From Paractinoplanes rishiriensis (GTDB taxonomy: Bacteria > Actinomycetota > Actinomycetes > Mycobacteriales > Micromonosporaceae), in contig NZ_BOMV01000069.1 in NCBI RefSeq assembly GCF_016862375.1, positions 186,001 to 250,000 of the forward strand: a stretch of DNA of 64,000 nt. The letters run 5' to 3'. Positions 1 through 7,408 of this stretch are shown here, in pieces; within the stretch, counting starts at the first letter, position 1, and every line of letters starts with the position of its first letter. The notes beneath the pieces are model-generated. The model was given only the letters and a program-made list of their open reading frames with translations, was not told where the DNA came from and made no database searches. The translations under genes and the position numbers were made by a program.

Positions 1-231
1 GCGGGGCCGGCCGGGCCCGCCGGAGCCCTTGTCGAACCGGAGCGGGAAGAAGTTGTCCGGGTACTGGCGGCGGTACCGCTCGATGATCTCCCAGGTGCCG
101 TCGGTGGAGCCGTCGTCGACCGGGATCACCTCGAAATTGGCGAACTCCGACTGCTTGACGATCGACTGGAACGCGTCATCGATGAAGGCTTCGACGTTGT
201 AACACGCCAAAATGATCGAAACCCTGAACAA
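1..231 (-). CDS. Glycosyltransferase family 2, N-terminal part (cut by window start)
   Basis: The 77 visible codons read as the start of a GT-A fold family 2 glycosyltransferase. A hydrophobic first strand followed by ACYN (VSIILACYNVE) leads to the nucleotide-sugar binding VDDGSTDGT motif near residues 46-54. Such enzymes add sugars to surface polysaccharides from the cytoplasmic face. I place the start at TTG 231-229, directly after the TAG stop of the Stealth gene, because GGAG lies at 237-240 and no ATG or GTG fits the frame. The two genes are therefore probably co-transcribed, and a role in the same surface glycan is inferred. The acceptor domain lies outside the window, so the substrate cannot be read. 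Confidence 0.85.
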   Translation of the reverse strand, partial: MFRVSIILACYNVEAFIDDAFQSIVKQSEFANFEVIPVDDGSTDGTWEIIERYRRQYPDNFFPLRFDKGSGGPGRPR

Positions 232-1830
232 CTAAACTCCTCCGGACAGCTCGTACGGCGAGCGGAAGGGGTAATACGCGGGCAGGAAGCTCGCCAGCAT
301 CGCGGCCTGCGCCTGAGCCTCGGCACCAGTCGAATTGGTGTCGTTCAGGCAGAACAATTGATGGTGTCGCCGGCGCAGCGTGGTGGCCAGGCGCTGGGGC
401 GTCAACGGGTCGGCCAGGTCGCGGTACATGTACTGCACGTCGCCGAGCACGGCCCGGCCGGTCAGGTACGACCAGTGCTGCTGCAGCGACGAGGTGAGCG
501 AGATGTCCTCGGGGTGCCGGAACTGGTGCGCCGCGGTGGCCGCGATCTGCTCCGGGTACCGCTCCACGATCTCGGCGAGCACGCTGCGCCGGGCCGCGTG
601 CGGGGTGTGCTTGATCTTGAATCCGAGGAACCGGCCGAACTCCCGCTCGATCAGCGCGCGGTTGTTCTTGCCGGCCGACATCACCGGCGGCTCGTCGGCC
701 GTCGGCGGGCCACAGTCCACCCGGATCCGGGACAGGAACACCCGGGTCTGCCCGGACGCGGTGAAGAAGAAGCCCGGCGGCAACGCCTGGCCGAAGAAGA
801 CGTCGTCGTTCACGTACAGGAAATGCTCGGAAAGTCCTTCGATGTGGTGCAGCCGCGTCTCGATGGCCATCGAGTTGAACGTCGGCAGGCGGCCCTCGGT
901 CCCGAAGATCTCCTTGTGGCTGACCACCGTGACCTGCGGGTGGTCCACGTTCAGCCACTCCGGCACCTGGTCGTCGGTGACCAGGAAGATCCGGCGGACC
1001 CAGGGCGCGTACGCGTGCAGCGAGCGCAGCGAGTAGCGCAGTTCGTCCCGGGAGACGTAGCGCGACGCGTTCGCGGCCTCCTCGTTGACGCTCACCCAGC
1101 CGTTCTCGACCAGGGCCGCGTTCTTGCGCGCCACCCAGGCCGGGTCGGCGCCGTCCACCCAGGTGTAGACGACGTCGATCGGGAAGTCGACGTGCTCCAG
1201 GGCGGGCAGCAGGAACGGCTGGCGGGTGCGGTACGTACGCCCGGGGGCGGCGGCCCGGAAGTCACCGAACGCGCTCTCGTCGGCCTCGACCTCGGCATCG
1301 GTGTGCAGCACCACGTCGACCGAGAGGTTGAACCGGGGTGCGACCAGCCGGTCGGCCTCCTCGCGCCAGAACTCGATCTCGCAGGCGTGCTCCACCCCGA
1401 GCAGCAGGTGCCGGCCGGGGTCGGTGATCGGCCAGTAGACCGCCGTGGCCACCGGCAGCCCGGCCTTGTCATCGACGACCGGCGCGACGGTGGCGCCGGC
1501 CCGGGCCAGACGGGCCAGGACGCGCTCCACCCCGGGACGGGCCGACTCGGGCACGGCCAGCGCGGTCCGCTGCCATTGCACCGGGGGCACCCGGAAGTAG
1601 CCCACCCCGGCCTCGTCCAGGGCGTCAACCACCCGGTCGAGGTTGCGGGTGCGTACCGAAAGGGGTGAGGCGTCCGGGTCGATGCCGGCCACGTTCCGCT
1701 CCTGGACCAGCGGATCCCGTCGCTCCTTGCGCTTCGCCAGCGCGTCCCGCACCGGCGCCGGCAGTGCGGTGAACACGAGCCGGCGGACCGGCCGGGGTAC
1801 GGCCTTCCGCACGAGACGCAGGGGGGACAC
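232..1830 (-). CDS. Stealth-family capsular polysaccharide phosphotransferase
   Basis: A 532-residue Stealth protein. Members transfer hexose-1-phosphate or GlcNAc-1-phosphate to build phosphodiester-linked surface polysaccharides. Conserved region 1 is IDVVYTWVDG (about residues 217-226). Region 2 contains SRDELRYSLRSL (about 260-271), the strand IFLVTDD, and FLYVNDDVFFG (about 337-347). A C-terminal conserved part follows. The open frame extends 46 codons further upstream, but I choose GTG 1830 because AGGA lies about 7 nt upstream and the extension is low-complexity. About 215 residues precede region 1, a long variable N-terminus as in other actinobacterial members. It abuts the downstream glycosyltransferase with no spacer. 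The acceptor is unknown. Confidence 0.85.
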   Translation of the reverse strand: MSPLRLVRKAVPRPVRRLVFTALPAPVRDALAKRKERRDPLVQERNVAGIDPDASPLSVRTRNLDRVVDALDEAGVGYFRVPPVQWQRTALAVPESARPGVERVLARLARAGATVAPVVDDKAGLPVATAVYWPITDPGRHLLLGVEHACEIEFWREEADRLVAPRFNLSVDVVLHTDAEVEADESAFGDFRAAAPGRTYRTRQPFLLPALEHVDFPIDVVYTWVDGADPAWVARKNAALVENGWVSVNEEAANASRYVSRDELRYSLRSLHAYAPWVRRIFLVTDDQVPEWLNVDHPQVTVVSHKEIFGTEGRLPTFNSMAIETRLHHIEGLSEHFLYVNDDVFFGQALPPGFFFTASGQTRVFLSRIRVDCGPPTADEPPVMSAGKNNRALIEREFGRFLGFKIKHTPHAARRSVLAEIVERYPEQIAATAAHQFRHPEDISLTSSLQQHWSYLTGRAVLGDVQYMYRDLADPLTPQRLATTLRRRHHQLFCLNDTNSTGAEAQAQAAMLASFLPAYYPFRSPYELSGGV

Positions 1831-2055
1831 GCCGCAATCCTTTCCGCCCGACCGCACCGGGATCCATAAGATGTCTGGGTTTTGGCGGCCGTGAGCCGCA
1901 CAGCACGCTGGCGCGCTGCTCGGACAGCGCGATCGGGCGGCTAGGTTACCACCTTGGAAATTCACCAAACGGCCGCATGACCGTCATCTGGACGCCCTGC
2001 CGGGCCCGGCCCCTTGTCCATCATGACGTCGCACCGCAACCGAGCGGAGGTCTCT

Positions 2056-2541
2056 GTGCAGGCAATTCTCGCCACACTCGGCTACGTGCTGTCGGCCGAT
2101 CGGCAGCGGGTGCTGATGATCCGCCGGGACGCCCGGCCGGACGATGTGCACTTCGGGTACTACAACGGACTCGGCGGCAAGGTCGAACCGAGCGAGGACG
2201 TCGCGTCCGGCATGCGGCGGGAGATCGCCGAGGAGGCCGGCCTCGCCTGCGGCCCGCTCGACCTGGCCGGCACCATCTCGTGGCCGGGCTTCGGGCGCAA
2301 CGGCGAAAACTGGTTCGGATTCCTGTTCCGGGTGCCCGAATGGACCGGCACCCCGCTGGCGAAGAACGACGAGGGCACCCTGCACTGGGTGGACCGGGCC
2401 GACATCCTGGCCGGCCGGGTGCCGATGTGGGAGTCCGACCGGCACTTCCTGCCGCTGGTCTTCGCCGACCGGCCGCGCTTGTTCCACGGCGTGATGCCGT
2501 TCGTGCGGGGCGTCGCGCAGAGCTGGTCCTACACCGCCTAG
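2056..2541 (+). CDS. NUDIX hydrolase (8-oxo-dGTPase/MutT-like)
   Basis: A 161-residue single-domain NUDIX protein with a perfect Nudix box at residues 41-63 (G-x5-E-x7-REIAEEAGL). This family hydrolyses nucleoside diphosphates linked to another moiety. Sequence and size resemble MutT/MTH1-like 8-oxo-dGTP diphosphatases, but substrate is inferred. In-frame TTG (2014) and ATG (2023) codons lie upstream, yet GTG 2056 has a GGAGG 5 nt ahead and gives the usual N-terminus beginning at the first beta-strand. It converges on upp: the two stop codons share the palindrome CTAG at 2538-2541, leaving no room for a terminator. Confidence 0.85.
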   Translation: MQAILATLGYVLSADRQRVLMIRRDARPDDVHFGYYNGLGGKVEPSEDVASGMRREIAEEAGLACGPLDLAGTISWPGFGRNGENWFGFLFRVPEWTGTPLAKNDEGTLHWVDRADILAGRVPMWESDRHFLPLVFADRPRLFHGVMPFVRGVAQSWSYTA

Positions 2542-3170
2542 AAGCGGCGCATGCCGCCGAACTGCCGGTCGCCGGCGTCGCCCAGGCCGGGCACGATGTA
2601 CGCCTTCTCGTTCAGCCCCTGGTCGATCGCGGCGGTCACCAGGCGCAGCGGCAGGCCGGACCGGCTCAGCCGCTCGATGCCCTCGGGCGCGGCCAGCACG
2701 CAGCAGACGATCACGTCGGTGCAGCCCCGGTCGGCCAGCAGCTGGCAGCAGTGCAGCAGCGAGCCGCCGGTGGCCAGCATCGGGTCGAGCACCAGCACCG
2801 GCTGCCCGGACAGGTCGCCGGGCAGCGACTCCATGTACGCCCGGGGTTCGAACGTGTGCTCGTCGCGGGCCAGGCCCACGAAGCCCATCGACGACTCGGG
2901 CAGCAGGGCCAGCGCCGAGTCGGCCATGCCGAGTCCGGCGCGCAGCACCGGGACGATCAGCGGCGGATTGGCCAGCCGGGTGCCCTGTGCCGGCGCCACC
3001 GGGGTGGTGATCGGGTACTGCTCGACGGCGAACGAGCGGGCCGCCTCATAGACCACCATGGTGGTCAGCTCGTGCAGCGCGGCGCGGAAGACACCGGAGT
3101 CGGTGTCCGCGTTGCGCATCGCGGTGAGCCGGGTCTGCGCCAGCGGGTGATCTACGACCAGTACGTCCAC
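2538..3170 (-). CDS. upp: Uracil phosphoribosyltransferase
   Basis: Converts uracil and PRPP to UMP in pyrimidine salvage. The 210-residue product is full length for Upp. It has the PRPP loop LDPMLATGGS (about residues 128-137), and near the C-terminus the uracil-binding YIVPGLGDAGDR (about 191-202). TTG 3179 is possible, but GTG 3170 gives the typical MDVLVVDHPL start and has GTAGG about 9 nt upstream. It is divergent from deoC and belongs by function with the deoC, add, deoA and cdd genes of this window. Confidence 0.93.
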   Translation of the reverse strand: MDVLVVDHPLAQTRLTAMRNADTDSGVFRAALHELTTMVVYEAARSFAVEQYPITTPVAPAQGTRLANPPLIVPVLRAGLGMADSALALLPESSMGFVGLARDEHTFEPRAYMESLPGDLSGQPVLVLDPMLATGGSLLHCCQLLADRGCTDVIVCCVLAAPEGIERLSRSGLPLRLVTAAIDQGLNEKAYIVPGLGDAGDRQFGGMRRF

Positions 3171-3230
3171 GGGGGTCAACCTACCGGTCAGCCAAGATCA
3201 TCTGTAAACCCCGCGCGTAGAATCCATTTC

Positions 3231-4157
3231 ATGACTGCGACAGCGATGTCGAAGCCCGACCTCCGTGCGTTCCTGCACGGGCTGCCGGGGGTCGACAAGG
3301 TGGGCGTCGAGGCACGGGCCGCGGCGCTCGGCACCCGCTCGGTAAAGACGACGGCCAAGGCCCAAGCCATCGACCTGGCGATCCGGATGGTCGACCTCAC
3401 CACGCTCGAGGGCGCCGACACGCCCGGCAAGGTCCGCGCGCTCGCCACCAAGGCGCTGCGCCCCGACCCGGCCGACCCGAGCTGTCCCGCGGTCGCCGCG
3501 GTCTGCGTCTATCCGTCGATGGTCCCGGTAGCCGCCGCGGTGTTGGGCGGCTCGGGCGTCCACCTGGCCAGCGTGGCCACCGCGTTCCCGTCCGGGCAGG
3601 CGCCGCTCGAGGTCAAGCTCGCCGACACCCGTGACGCGGTGGCCGGCGGCGCCGACGAGATCGACATGGTGATCAGCCGGGGCGCGTTCCTGGCCGGCGA
3701 CTACGCCAAGGTGTTCGACGAGATCGTCGCGGTCAAGGAGGCGTGCGGCCCGGCCCATCTCAAGGTCATCCTGGAGACCGGCGAGCTGATCACGTACGAC
3801 AACGTCCGCCGCGCCTCCTGGCTGGCCATGCTGGCCGGCGCCGACTTCATCAAGACCTCCACCGGCAAGGTCCCGGTGGCCGCCACGCTCCCGGTCACGC
3901 TGGTGATGCTGGAGGCGGTCCGTGATTTCCGGGAGAGGTACGGGCGACAGGTCGGCGTCAAGCCGGCCGGCGGCATCCGGACCACCAAGGACGCCATCAA
4001 GTACCTGGTGCTGATCAACGAGACCGTGGGCGACGACTGGCTCGACCCGGACTGGTTCCGGTTCGGCGCCTCGTCGCTGCTCAACGACCTGCTGATGCAG
4101 CGCACCAAGCTGACCACCGGGCACTACGCCGGCCCCGACTACTTCACGGTGGATTGA
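3231..4157 (+). CDS. deoC: Deoxyribose-phosphate aldolase
   Basis: Cleaves 2-deoxyribose-5-phosphate to glyceraldehyde-3-phosphate and acetaldehyde, the last step of deoxynucleoside catabolism. The 308-residue protein carries the Schiff-base lysine in FIKTSTGK (Lys208), the second active-site lysine in VKPAGGIR (Lys244), and Asp145 in EIDMVIS. About 50 N-terminal residues precede the core, as in other actinobacterial DeoC. No Shine-Dalgarno precedes ATG 3231. A TAGAAT hexamer at 3219-3224 ends 6 nt before it, so translation may be leaderless. One base separates its stop from the aldehyde dehydrogenase start, consistent with direct processing of the acetaldehyde. Confidence 0.95.
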   Translation: MTATAMSKPDLRAFLHGLPGVDKVGVEARAAALGTRSVKTTAKAQAIDLAIRMVDLTTLEGADTPGKVRALATKALRPDPADPSCPAVAAVCVYPSMVPVAAAVLGGSGVHLASVATAFPSGQAPLEVKLADTRDAVAGGADEIDMVISRGAFLAGDYAKVFDEIVAVKEACGPAHLKVILETGELITYDNVRRASWLAMLAGADFIKTSTGKVPVAATLPVTLVMLEAVRDFRERYGRQVGVKPAGGIRTTKDAIKYLVLINETVGDDWLDPDWFRFGASSLLNDLLMQRTKLTTGHYAGPDYFTVD

Positions 4158-4158
4158 G

Positions 4159-5577
4159 ATGTTCGAGTACGCGCCGGCCCCCGAATCCCGCTCGATCGTC
4201 GAGATCGCGCCCTCCTACGGCCTGTTCATCGACGGCGACTTCACTCCCGGCAAGGACGTTTTCAAGACGGTCAACCCGGCGTCCGAGGAGGTTCTGTCCG
4301 AGGTCGCCCTGGGCGCACCCGAGGACGTCGACCGCGCCGTGGCCGCCGCTTGCAAGGCGTTCGGCCGCTGGTCCGCGCTGGCCGGCGCGGAACGCGCGAA
4401 GTATCTGTTCCGGATCGCCCGGATCATCCAGGAGCGCTCACGCGAACTGGCCGTGCTGGAGTCGCTCGACAACGGCAAGCCGATCAAGGAGTCCCGCGAC
4501 GTCGACCTGCCGCTGGTCGCCGCACACTTCTTCTACTACGCCGGCTGGGCCGACAAGCTGCAGTACGCGGGCTTCGGCCCCGACCCGCGCCCGCTGGGCG
4601 TCGCCGGCCAGGTCATCCCGTGGAACTTCCCGCTGCTGATGCTGGCCTGGAAGATCGCGCCCGCGCTGGCGGCCGGCAACACGGTGGTGCTCAAGCCGGC
4701 CGAGACCACCCCGCTGTCCGCGCTGTTCTTCGCCGACGTCTGCCGCCAGGCCGACCTGCCGCCCGGCGTGGTCAACATCGTCACCGGTGCCGGCGACACC
4801 GGCCGGTACCTGGTCGAGCACCCGGACATCAACAAGGTGGCGTTCACCGGTTCGACCGAGGTGGGCCGGCAGATCGCCCGCGCGGTGGCCGGTACCGGCA
4901 AGCGGCTCACCCTCGAGCTGGGCGGCAAGGCGGCCAACATCGTCTTCGACGACGCGCCGATCGACCAGGCGGTCGAGGGCATCGTCAACGGCATCTTCTT
5001 CAACCAGGGCCACGTGTGCTGCGCCGGGTCCCGGCTGCTGGTGCAGGAGTCGATCGCCGAGGAGTTGCTGGCCTCGCTCAAGCGGCGGATGGCCACGCTG
5101 CGGGTGGGCGACCCGCTCGACAAGAACACCGACATCGGCGCGATCAACTCGGCGGCACAGCTCGCCCGGATTACTGAATTGTCGGAAATAGGTGGCTCGG
5201 AAGGTGCGGAGCGATGGTCGCCGCCGTGCGAGCTGCCGTCCAAGGGCTTCTGGTTCGCGCCGACAATCTTCACGGGCGTGACCCAGGCGCACCGGATCGC
5301 CCGGGAAGAGATCTTCGGACCGGTGCTCTCGGTGCTGACGTTCCGCACGCCCGACGAGGCCATCGAAAAAGCAAACAACACGCCGTACGGGTTGTCGGCC
5401 GGCATCTGGACCGAGAAGGGCTCCCGGATCCTGGCCGTCGCCGACCAGCTGCGAGCCGGCGTGGTGTGGGCCAACACGTTCAACAAGTTCGATCCGACGT
5501 CGCCGTTCGGCGGCTACAAGGAATCCGGTTACGGCCGCGAGGGTGGCCGGCACGGTCTGGAGGCGTACCTTGCCTGA
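4159..5577 (+). CDS. Aldehyde dehydrogenase (NAD(P)+), deoC-linked
   Basis: A complete 472-residue aldehyde dehydrogenase. It contains the PWNFPLLM cofactor motif (about 154-161), FTGSTEVG (229-236), the general base in LELGG (Glu253) and the nucleophile in GHVCCAGSR (Cys287), then EEIFGPV and the C-terminal oligomerisation strand. Its start is 1 nt after the deoC stop, so the pair is translationally linked. The simplest role is oxidation of acetaldehyde released by DeoC, which is inferred from context. It overlaps the next gene by 8 nt. Confidence 0.9.
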   Translation: MFEYAPAPESRSIVEIAPSYGLFIDGDFTPGKDVFKTVNPASEEVLSEVALGAPEDVDRAVAAACKAFGRWSALAGAERAKYLFRIARIIQERSRELAVLESLDNGKPIKESRDVDLPLVAAHFFYYAGWADKLQYAGFGPDPRPLGVAGQVIPWNFPLLMLAWKIAPALAAGNTVVLKPAETTPLSALFFADVCRQADLPPGVVNIVTGAGDTGRYLVEHPDINKVAFTGSTEVGRQIARAVAGTGKRLTLELGGKAANIVFDDAPIDQAVEGIVNGIFFNQGHVCCAGSRLLVQESIAEELLASLKRRMATLRVGDPLDKNTDIGAINSAAQLARITELSEIGGSEGAERWSPPCELPSKGFWFAPTIFTGVTQAHRIAREEIFGPVLSVLTFRTPDEAIEKANNTPYGLSAGIWTEKGSRILAVADQLRAGVVWANTFNKFDPTSPFGGYKESGYGREGGRHGLEAYLA

Positions 5578-6385
5578 GTCTCGTCTTTCCGTGCGCAAGA
5601 CCTACAAGCTGTACGTGGGCGGGGCGTTCCCGCGCAGCGAGTCAGGACGGACCTATCTGGTGGACGGCGACAACGTGGCCCTCGCCTCCCGCAAGGACGC
5701 CCGGGACGCGGTGGTGGCGGCCCGCAAGGCCCAGCCGAAGTGGGCCGGTGCCACCGCGTACAACCGTGGCCAGGTGCTCTACCGGATCGCCGAGATGGTG
5801 GAGGCCCGGCGCCGCGAGTTCAAGGCGCTCGGCGTCCCCGGTGACGAGGTGGACGCCGCGGTCGATCGCCTGGTCTGGTATGCGGGCTGGTCCGACAAGA
5901 TCGCCCAGGTGGCCGGCGGCGCCAACCCGGTGGCCGGTCCGTTCTTCAACATCTCGGCGCCCGAGCCCACCGGCGTGGTCGGCGTGGTGGCCCCGCCCTC
6001 GTTCCTCGGCCTGGTCAGCGTGATCGCCCCGGCCGTCGTCACCGGCAACACGGTGGTGGTGCTGGCCACCGCCCCGCAGGCCGCGATCACCCTGGCCGAG
6101 GCGCTGGCCACCGCGGACGTACCCGGCGGGGTGGTCAACATCCTGACCGGACGACCCGCCGAGACCGCGCCCTGGCTCGCCTCGCACGACGACGTCAACG
6201 GCCTCGACCTGACCGGCGTCGCCGATCCGGAGCTGGCCACCGAGCTGGAACGGGCCGCCGCCGGCACGCTCAAGCGGGTGCTGCGGCCGCCGGCCGACGA
6301 GATCGACTTCGGCGCCGACCCCGGTCTGGGCCCGATGACGGCCTTCCTCGAGACCAAGACGGTTTGGCATCCGAAGGGTTTCTGA
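5570..6385 (+). CDS. Truncated aldehyde dehydrogenase-like protein without catalytic half
   Basis: A 271-residue protein matching only the N-terminal, cofactor-binding half of aldehyde dehydrogenases (usual length about 480). Recognisable parts are YVGGAFPRSESGRTY at the start, a degenerate PPSFLGLV in place of PWNFP, TGNTVVVL, and VPGGVVNILTG. The segment expected to hold the LELGG glutamate reads KRVLRPPADEIDFG, and no GQxCxAGS cysteine follows before the stop. Start TTG 5570 overlaps the previous gene by 8 nt and has GGAGG at 5559-5563. Codon use stays ordinary to the end, so this looks like a maintained non-catalytic paralogue rather than fresh decay. A scaffold or regulatory role beside the full dehydrogenase is speculation. 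Confidence 0.75.
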   Translation: MPESRLSVRKTYKLYVGGAFPRSESGRTYLVDGDNVALASRKDARDAVVAARKAQPKWAGATAYNRGQVLYRIAEMVEARRREFKALGVPGDEVDAAVDRLVWYAGWSDKIAQVAGGANPVAGPFFNISAPEPTGVVGVVAPPSFLGLVSVIAPAVVTGNTVVVLATAPQAAITLAEALATADVPGGVVNILTGRPAETAPWLASHDDVNGLDLTGVADPELATELERAAAGTLKRVLRPPADEIDFGADPGLGPMTAFLETKTVWHPKGF

Positions 6386-6476
6386 CCCACCCTTCCGGTT
6401 TGCTTTCAGGCTCGCCCACTAGGGTGTGTCGGCAGAATCACCGTCAACCGCGCCCGAATCATCCCCGGAGGTCACC

Positions 6477-7346
6477 GTGACCAGCCAGTCCGACGAGCCC
6501 GAGGCGTCCACGCCCGTGGCCGAGAAGTCCGCTGCCGGGCTCTCCGGGACAGACCTCTGGGACGACGTCCGGATCGAACCGGTCGAGATCGCACTGCCCG
6601 GCGGCGTCGGGCTCACCCTGCGCGCCTACCGGATGTCGTCCGAGCTCACCCCGACCGAGATCGACGCCGAAGAGGAGGACCTGTTCGACGCCCGCAAGCG
6701 CGGCGCCGTCGACGATGACGAGGAAGAGGTCATCGTCGACGAGGAATACCAGGCGTTGCTCGCCGAGGGCGAGGACGACCCCGACGCCAAGGCGGCCGAC
6801 GAGCCCGACCCGGCAGAGTTCGAGGACGAGAAGGACGAGGCCGACAAGAAGCCGGCCGATGAGGAAGTACCCATGTTCCTCAGCCACAAGGGCCGTCTGC
6901 TCGCCTTCAAGACGCCCGAGTCGCTCGTCTCCTTCATTCGTTCGGGTGCACCGCACGATCTCGCACAACTCGACACCTGGGACACCCTGGCCGAGCGGAT
7001 ACAGTCGACCGACATCGACCCGCAGGCAGAGGACCGCTACGAGCTCGACCTCGTGGTGGAAAATCTGCGCGGCGGGCACGACACCTGGGACCTGCCGTTG
7101 CTCATCGCCGCCGGTGAGGTGGCCCGCGACCTGGGATTTGCGCTCCGGCTCAAGCCCGTGATCCTCGCCCTGTCGCCCGGCTCGCCGCTCGATGACCTGG
7201 ACGAGTCCCTCCGATCCGCGGAGAGCGGTGGCATGGGTGGATTCTTCGGTCGGCGCCGCTTGAAGAAAATCGGGGCACAACAGGCAAGTCTCGGGTGGCG
7301 CTCCGTAATCGGCAAGATCTCTGCTGCTGTGGACTGGCGCGACTGA
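6477..7346 (+). CDS. Acidic protein of unknown function
   Basis: A 289-residue protein I do not recognise. The N-terminal 20 residues are Ser/Thr/Glu-rich and probably disordered. A segment near 28-55 (LWDDVRIEPVEIALPGGVGLTLRAY, read as strands) precedes a run of Asp/Glu (about 61-133). A compact-looking domain follows (about 134-235) with MFLSHKGRLLAFKTPESLVSFI, then a basic RRRLKK patch near the C-terminus. No signal peptide or membrane segment is seen. GTG 6477 is chosen over GTG 6426 because GGAGG lies 5 nt upstream. It is followed after 62 nt by the transposase-like gene on the same strand, so the two probably form an operon. Confidence 0.75.
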   Translation: MTSQSDEPEASTPVAEKSAAGLSGTDLWDDVRIEPVEIALPGGVGLTLRAYRMSSELTPTEIDAEEEDLFDARKRGAVDDDEEEVIVDEEYQALLAEGEDDPDAKAADEPDPAEFEDEKDEADKKPADEEVPMFLSHKGRLLAFKTPESLVSFIRSGAPHDLAQLDTWDTLAERIQSTDIDPQAEDRYELDLVVENLRGGHDTWDLPLLIAAGEVARDLGFALRLKPVILALSPGSPLDDLDESLRSAESGGMGGFFGRRRLKKIGAQQASLGWRSVIGKISAAVDWRD

Positions 7347-7408
7347 CCCCTCACCAGGGACCATCAGTGCTTGGCCAAAACAGCTCTCCCGGGGAGGAGG
7401 ACGACGCC

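Noticed and set aside
1977..3230. Long plus-strand open frame running into deoC
   Set aside because: It is antisense to upp and out of frame with the NUDIX gene. The protein is Arg/Gly/Ala-rich shadow sequence until the deoC start.
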